Of a DNA stretch of 12,094 nt, positions 8,406-12,094 are shown one piece after another (the first letter of the stretch is position 1; each line of letters begins with the position of its first letter). The notes below the pieces were generated by a model. The model had not been told where the DNA came from and did no database searches. It was given only the letters and a program-made list of their open reading frames with translations. Source of the DNA: Chloroflexota bacterium (GTDB lineage Bacteria; Chloroflexota; Dehalococcoidia; Dehalococcoidales; UBA2162); assembly GCA_016202555.1 (NCBI GenBank), contig JACQOL010000074.1:1-12094 (forward strand), written 5' to 3'. The position numbers were made by a program, and so were the translations under genes.

Positions 8406-8423
8406 CCAGCCGCCTTTTCTCAG

Positions 8424-8759
8424 TTAATGTTGACCCTTTTTAGGTGTTCTGAGAACCCAGAATAACATAGCTCCTGTAAATAGCAGGCTGATAAAGAGTG
8501 GCAGTAAATAACGACCCAGCATGAAGTCGGTCTGCAGAATATAATCAGAGCTTAACATCTGCTCAGCTCCAGTTATGGCTGCGGCGTTGGCCGGAACTGA
8601 GGCTACTGTGGCACTCGAAAACAGGTAGAAGATGGCTGACAGAAGCACTAACCCAAGCACTCCTAGGCCCAGTATGAGCACGCTATACTTCAGCATTGTC
8701 GTGCCCTCGACCTGGTAGTTCTCTGATAAAGCTTGCCCATCCATCCTCTGCTGTTTCAT
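8424..8759 (-). CDS. Two-helix small membrane protein, unrecognised
   Basis: 111 residues; I do not recognise a family. A polar N-terminus (about 24 residues) precedes a helix at about 25-47 (LKYSVLILGLGVLGLVLL onward), an Ala/Ser-rich loop of about 35 residues, a second helix at about 83-102, and a basic tail (RTPKKGQH). The positive charges suggest both ends face the cytosol and the loop faces outward. The ATG at 8759 is chosen over the GTG at 8774 because AGGAG sits at ideal spacing before it and the GTG would lie inside the flanking inverted repeat. It precedes the TDT gene by 18 bp and is the first gene of that pair, which suggests an accessory subunit or partner of the transporter. That role is inference from position only. 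Confidence 0.75.
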   Translation of the reverse strand: MKQQRMDGQALSENYQVEGTTMLKYSVLILGLGVLGLVLLSAIFYLFSSATVASVPANAAAITGAEQMLSSDYILQTDFMLGRYLLPLFISLLFTGAMLFWVLRTPKKGQH

Positions 8760-8770
8760 TTTATCTCCTC

Positions 8771-8836
8771 GCACTAGTTGGATTTACGCTGGCTTTTGAA
8801 AGTAACTCTTATTTTGAGTATAAATCTAACTAGTGC
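8771..8836. repeat. 16-bp inverted repeat around the small-protein/TDT promoter
   Basis: The left arm 8771-8786 and right arm 8821-8836 are complementary at 15 of 16 positions, separated by 34 bp. Each arm contains the palindrome ACTAGT (8773-8778 and 8829-8834). On the minus strand the right arm overlaps the spacer and -10 of the promoter at 8817-8845, and the left arm ends just before the Shine-Dalgarno sequence. Because the predicted start (near 8810) lies between the arms, a normal transcript would not hold both, which argues for a protein-binding site pair rather than an RNA hairpin. Confidence 0.6.
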
Positions 8837-8850
8837 GGATGGGAACATCC
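8817..8850 (-). promoter_or_regulatory. Promoter of the small-protein/TDT operon with overlapping palindrome
   Basis: On the minus strand TATACT (8822-8817) follows TTCCCA (8845-8840) with a 17-bp spacer; the -35 matches four of six consensus bases. A second palindrome, GGATG-N4-CATCC (8837-8850), covers the -35. With one arm of the 16-bp inverted repeat covering the spacer and -10, the whole promoter is occupied by symmetrical elements, as expected for a regulated promoter. The neighbouring response regulator is the obvious candidate to bind here. Confidence 0.5.
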
Positions 8851-8930
8851 TTATGGGGGGGCTATAATTAGATAAAAGATAGGCTTAATACTAGAAAAAT
8901 GTTTGGTAAAGACTAGCGGTAAAGTTACGG

Positions 8931-9587
8931 CTAATACGATTCTCGGTGGGGATTGGGGACGATGTGCTGCTGCAGAGCCTTTATGGCGGCCTCAGTCCGA
9001 CTGTGGGCATGCAACTTTGACAAGATATTACTGAGATGAAAACGGACGGTGGCTTCAGTAAGCCCTAAGTTCTTTGCGATAGCGGCATTACGGTAGCCTA
9101 GTACGAGCTGTTCGAGCACCTCACGCTCTCGAGTTGTAAGGCTTTCCGACTTTTCTAGCTTCGGACTGCCTAACGTCATGAGCGTCCGGGAAGCTAGTGA
9201 CGGGGTGAAGGCCGCTTCACCTTCCGCACCTTGCTTTATGAGGTCGAGAACATCACTTGAGGCCAGATTCTTTAGAATGTAGCCCTGTGCTCCGCACTTG
9301 ATTGCCTCGAATAAGTCATCTTCATCTTCCGAGACGGTTAACATCACTATGTGTATCTGGGGGTTCTCCTTCTTTATGAGACGTGTAGCCTCAAGCCCAC
9401 CGATACGTGGCATGCGGATGTCCATTAGTACAAGATCAGGTTTGAGGTCACGTGCCAGGCTTATTGCCTCCTCGCCATTACGCGCTTCTCCGATGATATG
9501 AAAGTCTGGCCTGGTACTCAGGAGGGAGCGCAGTCCGCCCCTGAATACGGGATGGTCATCAACAATCAGCACTTTAGTTGGCACCAT
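8931..9587 (-). CDS. NarL/FixJ-type response regulator
   Basis: 218 residues. The receiver domain (about 5-120) has the acidic pair Asp10/Asp11, phospho-acceptor Asp56 in LVLMDIRMP, Thr84 and Lys106. The LuxR-type helix-turn-helix (about 148-208) shows SLTTREREVLEQLVLGYRN, the LGLTEATVRFHLSNILSKL recognition region, and RTEA. It would bind DNA as a dimer after phosphorylation by its partner kinase. The ATG at 9587 overlaps the end of the kinase gene by 14 bp, implying coupled translation. GGGAG lies very close to this ATG, and the GTG that follows it as codon 2 would be better spaced, so the exact start is uncertain by one codon. Downstream it is followed by a 171-bp gap with the regulated promoter of the small-protein/TDT pair. 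Confidence 0.93.
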   Translation of the reverse strand: MVPTKVLIVDDHPVFRGGLRSLLSTRPDFHIIGEARNGEEAISLARDLKPDLVLMDIRMPRIGGLEATRLIKKENPQIHIVMLTVSEDEDDLFEAIKCGAQGYILKNLASSDVLDLIKQGAEGEAAFTPSLASRTLMTLGSPKLEKSESLTTREREVLEQLVLGYRNAAIAKNLGLTEATVRFHLSNILSKLHAHSRTEAAIKALQQHIVPNPHRESY

Positions 9588-10590
9588 CTCTCCCTATCTG
9601 GCAAGGTAGCATTATTGTTACTGTTGTGCCACGACCGATCGTTGAAGTAACGGCTAGCTTTCCTCCGACGAGTTCCGCCCGCTCCTGCATCATTTGAAGC
9701 CCCAGGTGACTATGGGGATCGATGGTGGCAGTATCAAATCCCTGTCCATCATCCTGTACCGTGACCAGTAAGAAGGTATCATTCAGTCTAACCTTAACCC
9801 GCACATGTTCAGTATTGGCGTGGCGAAGTGTATTGGTTAACGCCTCCTGAATAATGCGGATAGCCTGGATTTCCACGTTTGGTGCCAGCTTGAATGTAAC
9901 TATGTCTTCTGCTTCATCAAAACTCAGCTTGAGCCCCGCCTGCTCGGCAAAATGTCTGGTAAAATCCCCAAGCGTTCGGGAAAAACGGCGGTCTCCCCAG
10001 GGTCGGACTCTTAGGCCGGTTATGTATTGCCGTACATCTAGATAAGCGCGCTGGATACTGTTGCGAAGTGGCGCCATCTCCCGTTGAGCATCATCAGTCC
10101 GCCCCTGGCTTAATAGTTCGGCTACCGCCGAAGCTCTCGCTCCGACGTCACCAAGTAACTGTGATAGGTCATCGTGCAGTTCACGTGATAGTCGTTCCCG
10201 TTCTTCCATAACTGATAGAGCCGCCAGACGTTCGTTCTGTCGAACTAACCGCTGTTTGAGTTGAGCTAATCCCACTACAATTCCAACAACGAGAAGAGCA
10301 TAACCCCGGTTGACTAGCACAAAATAGAAAGGAACTCCGCTCGGCGGTTTAAGGAAAACATCCAGAATAATCAGGAAAGTCGAAATACCCGCCGCTATCC
10401 AGGTGTAAACTAGCTTTGGAAATCGTAAAGTGAGGGCTAGCGGTATTACAAAAGGCACCCCGCCAGCTACTCCGAGAGGTAACCGCCAGTCCGCGATGAA
10501 CGCCGCAGAGGTTAGAAGCAAGATTGCGGCAAAAAACCAAGCATCTTGCTTTCTAGCTAAAGCACTCTTCCGAATTCTTCTTAACATCAT
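9574..10590 (-). CDS. Membrane sensor histidine kinase (HisKA_3 type)
   Basis: 338 residues. The N-terminus has four predicted membrane helices (about 17-34, 37-55, 60-80, 88-110) with almost no outside loop, so the signal is probably sensed within the membrane or through a partner protein. The dimerisation domain carries the phospho-acceptor His139 in ERERLSRELHDDLSQLL. The ATPase domain has an N-box at EALTNTLRHAN (Asn253), a G1 box DDGQGFD (280-286), HLGLQMMQERA (295-305) and GRGTTV. This is the class that pairs with NarL/LuxR-type regulators, and such a regulator follows with a 14-bp overlap. Two ATG codons (10590 and 10587) begin the gene without a Shine-Dalgarno sequence. An extended -10 sits 11 nt upstream, so the message may be near-leaderless. 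All catalytic motifs look intact. Confidence 0.92.
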   Translation of the reverse strand: MMLRRIRKSALARKQDAWFFAAILLLTSAAFIADWRLPLGVAGGVPFVIPLALTLRFPKLVYTWIAAGISTFLIILDVFLKPPSGVPFYFVLVNRGYALLVVGIVVGLAQLKQRLVRQNERLAALSVMEERERLSRELHDDLSQLLGDVGARASAVAELLSQGRTDDAQREMAPLRNSIQRAYLDVRQYITGLRVRPWGDRRFSRTLGDFTRHFAEQAGLKLSFDEAEDIVTFKLAPNVEIQAIRIIQEALTNTLRHANTEHVRVKVRLNDTFLLVTVQDDGQGFDTATIDPHSHLGLQMMQERAELVGGKLAVTSTIGRGTTVTIMLPCQIGRDGAN

Positions 10591-10601
10591 CTATTGATTT
10601 C

Positions 10602-10630
10602 ATTATAGCAATTGGCCGCACTTTTGTGTA
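10602..10630 (-). promoter_or_regulatory. Extended -10 promoter of the two-component operon
   Basis: The minus strand shows TGC-TATAAT (10610-10602) with TACACA (10630-10625) 17 bp upstream, matching four of six -35 bases. Only 11 nt separate the -10 from the first ATG at 10590, predicting a leader of about 5 nt. It lies in the 71-bp gap after the MFS gene, giving the kinase and regulator their own promoter. Confidence 0.6.
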
Positions 10631-10661
10631 GTAGCATAAATGGAAAGGATGCTCTCTTTTG

Positions 10662-11858
10662 CTACTTATTCTTAACTTGATGAGTTAGGGAACGCATAGT
10701 GATCACGAAAATGAGGCTAACTATAACGAGGCTAATGCCCACTGTTACGAATGCCATCCGATATGAATAAGCTCCAATCAGAATCCCGGTGACAATTGGA
10801 CCGCTCGAGTGACCAATATCCATTATACCGGACAGGACGCCGAGGGAACTACCCCGGCTTTGCGATCGGGACAAATCAGCCACAAGAGCTGCTGTGGAAG
10901 CCGTAACCGTAGCCAAACCGAGACCAGATATAGCTATAAGTACCAGAATTACCAGATAGGTAGACGATAGGAGCATAGTTGCGATAGTGATGCTACCCAA
11001 CGCCAACCCGGAAACAATCATCGGTGGGCGCCCGTAGCGGTCAGATAATTTGCCCATTATTGGCTTGGTAAATGTAGCTGCTAATATCTGGGCGGTAAAC
11101 AATAATCCGATCTTCCATGCAGCGAATCCCAATTTTTCATTCAGGTAGACTGGTAAGAACGTCTCCAGACAACCGTAGCCAAAATATTGCGCCGCCTCGA
11201 CTCCACTCGCAGCTAGAATTCCGCGATGGCGGAAAACGAAGGCGATTTCCTGACCATACTTACCGCGATGTCGCTTAAAGGCCTCCCATACTGAACCTGA
11301 TGTTGCTGCTATGAGCGGTAACCGGATGGCTGCTATAAGAGCCATTACTCCGGCAAAACCATCGGCTAGGTAGACCCAATGAAAGTCTTCACCGAAAATC
11401 AGGATGCCACCCACAAAAGGAGCGAGAAAGCGGCCCACCATTGTCGCCGAGGAATACCAGCCCATGCGCTCACCACGGCCTGTCTCGAAGGTGTCCGCCA
11501 CTGCCGCTAAAGCCACCGGACCCAAAATGGCAGTAGCTAGCCCATGATAGATGCGCACCAGGACCAACTGCCAGGGCGAGCTAATTAGTAGATACAGGAA
11601 GGGTGCCGTGGCGAACACAACAGCGGCAATTAGCATCACCCGTCGCCGCCCAACAATATCGGACAGAATACCAGCCGGGAGACTGACGACGATACCAACT
11701 ATGGTTGATGCAGCCGCAATAAAACCGAGGGTAGACTCTGGCACACCCAGAGAACGGACAAATAATGGCAGTGCCGGGTTCTTGGCCATCGTTGAGCTGA
11801 AAATGGCCAGCCCGCCGGTAATACATAAGAGCAGAAAAGGCGACAGTTTAATCTTCAT
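10662..11858 (-). CDS. Major facilitator superfamily transporter
   Basis: 398 residues with about twelve membrane helices in two halves joined by a cytosolic loop (about 185-210). Both halves carry the MFS motif A in the helix 2-3 loop: AGILSDIVGRRRVM in the N half and MGKLSDRYGRPPMI in the C half. The helix-5 region (MVGRFLAPFVGGIL) suits a drug/metabolite efflux-type antiporter, but the substrate is not readable. The ATG at 11858 overlaps the stop of the upstream gene in ATGA, so translation is probably coupled; an AGGA lies somewhat far upstream. ChrB-like domains are known next to membrane transporters, including ChrA and MFS proteins, which fits the arrangement here. No clear terminator follows its stop at 10662. 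Confidence 0.88.
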   Translation of the reverse strand: MKIKLSPFLLLCITGGLAIFSSTMAKNPALPLFVRSLGVPESTLGFIAAASTIVGIVVSLPAGILSDIVGRRRVMLIAAVVFATAPFLYLLISSPWQLVLVRIYHGLATAILGPVALAAVADTFETGRGERMGWYSSATMVGRFLAPFVGGILIFGEDFHWVYLADGFAGVMALIAAIRLPLIAATSGSVWEAFKRHRGKYGQEIAFVFRHRGILAASGVEAAQYFGYGCLETFLPVYLNEKLGFAAWKIGLLFTAQILAATFTKPIMGKLSDRYGRPPMIVSGLALGSITIATMLLSSTYLVILVLIAISGLGLATVTASTAALVADLSRSQSRGSSLGVLSGIMDIGHSSGPIVTGILIGAYSYRMAFVTVGISLVIVSLIFVITMRSLTHQVKNK

Positions 11859-12094
11859 TGGATGTCAGGTTCCTGCTTAGAGCTTTGCAGTGTTTCATAG
11901 GTTTTCTGAGTAAAATCGGCCAGGCTTGCTTCCACTTCGCTAATCAGCCTTTTCACTTCATTTCCTGCGGTGACTTCCCAGAAGTCCCGTTTCTTAGCTT
12001 CGGAATACCAGCGCCTTACCTTTTCTAAATCACCATCCAGCTCCTCTACTTCTTCGAAGTTAAACTGTTGCTCCTGACGCTCTCTTTCTATATG
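11855..12094 (-). CDS. ChrB-like protein, C-terminal fragment (partial)
   Basis: The last 79 codons of a gene whose 5' part lies beyond the window. The visible protein is charged and helical. It starts HIERERQEQQFNFEEVEEL, continues DGDLEKVRRWYSEAKKRDFW and ends in a further helix plus a short tail. The order (acidic segment, DLEKxRRW, then a KKRDF/W motif, then an amphipathic helix) resembles the end of the ChrB N-terminal domain found in chromate-resistance regulators and in stand-alone proteins of unknown role. The match is from memory of the family pattern and is moderate. The stop (11855-11857) overlaps the MFS start in ATGA, so both belong to one operon. Whether chromate is involved cannot be told. 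Confidence 0.55.
   Translation of the reverse strand, partial: HIERERQEQQFNFEEVEELDGDLEKVRRWYSEAKKRDFWEVTAGNEVKRLISEVEASLADFTQKTYETLQSSKQEPDIQ

Noticed and set aside
8863..8868. Perfect TATAAT on the plus strand upstream of the antisense side of the response regulator gene
   Set aside because: No -35 or TGN extension at suitable spacing and no plus-strand gene downstream; probably chance in an AT-rich gap.
10631..10666. Inverted repeat GTAGCA/TGCTAC after the MFS stop as a terminator
   Set aside because: The loop is over 20 bases, the stem is only 6-7 bp, and no T-run follows on the minus strand.

Overview
The window looks like a chromosomal segment of a mid-GC bacterium. I infer Chloroflexota, probably class Dehalococcoidia, from the gene styles: a NAD-dependent ligase, a dCTP-deaminase-like dUTPase, a 64-residue S21, a paired-CxxC zinc-ribbon protein and a TDT-family carrier. 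This is inference from family resemblance only; no rRNA or other lineage marker is present. Ten of the twelve complete or near-complete genes, plus both genes at the right edge, lie on the minus strand; the HAD phosphatase is the only plus-strand gene.

Region 1 (1-915) holds a compact plus-strand unit (paired inverted repeats, a consensus promoter, a long hairpin and a T-run) that runs into the 3' end of a minus-strand DUF3800 gene. The DUF3800 gene reads as more AT-rich than its neighbours and looks like an accessory insertion behind the housekeeping genes.

Region 2 (950-5352, all minus) is a housekeeping run. In transcription order it contains a dUTPase/dCTP-deaminase-like gene, ligA (NAD+ DNA ligase), pth (peptidyl-tRNA hydrolase) and mtnA (methylthioribose-1-phosphate isomerase). 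A hairpin pair separates ligA from pth, and ligA and the dUTPase gene have their own extended -10 promoters.

Region 3 (5353-7086): a Cof-type HAD phosphatase (+) converges on rpsU (-), and the two genes overlap by 6 bp at a TTATAA. The only strong plus-strand terminator lies beyond rpsU, so the HAD transcript should be antisense to the whole of rpsU. Upstream of rpsU on the minus strand is a small CxxC zinc-ribbon gene. It has a consensus sigma-70-type promoter, a leader of about 105 nt, and an 8-bp inverted repeat that can pair with part of its Shine-Dalgarno sequence.

Region 4 (7236-12094, all minus) is a signalling and membrane-transport block. In transcription order it contains the C-terminus of a ChrB-like protein, an MFS transporter (ATGA overlap), a membrane histidine kinase, a NarL-type response regulator (14-bp overlap), a two-helix small membrane protein and a TDT (TehA/SLAC1-like) transporter. 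The promoter in front of the last pair is covered by a 16-bp inverted repeat and a second palindrome, and ACTAG motifs are enriched around it. A simple model is that the two-component pair controls the small-protein/TDT operon. The substrate and the signal cannot be read from the sequence.
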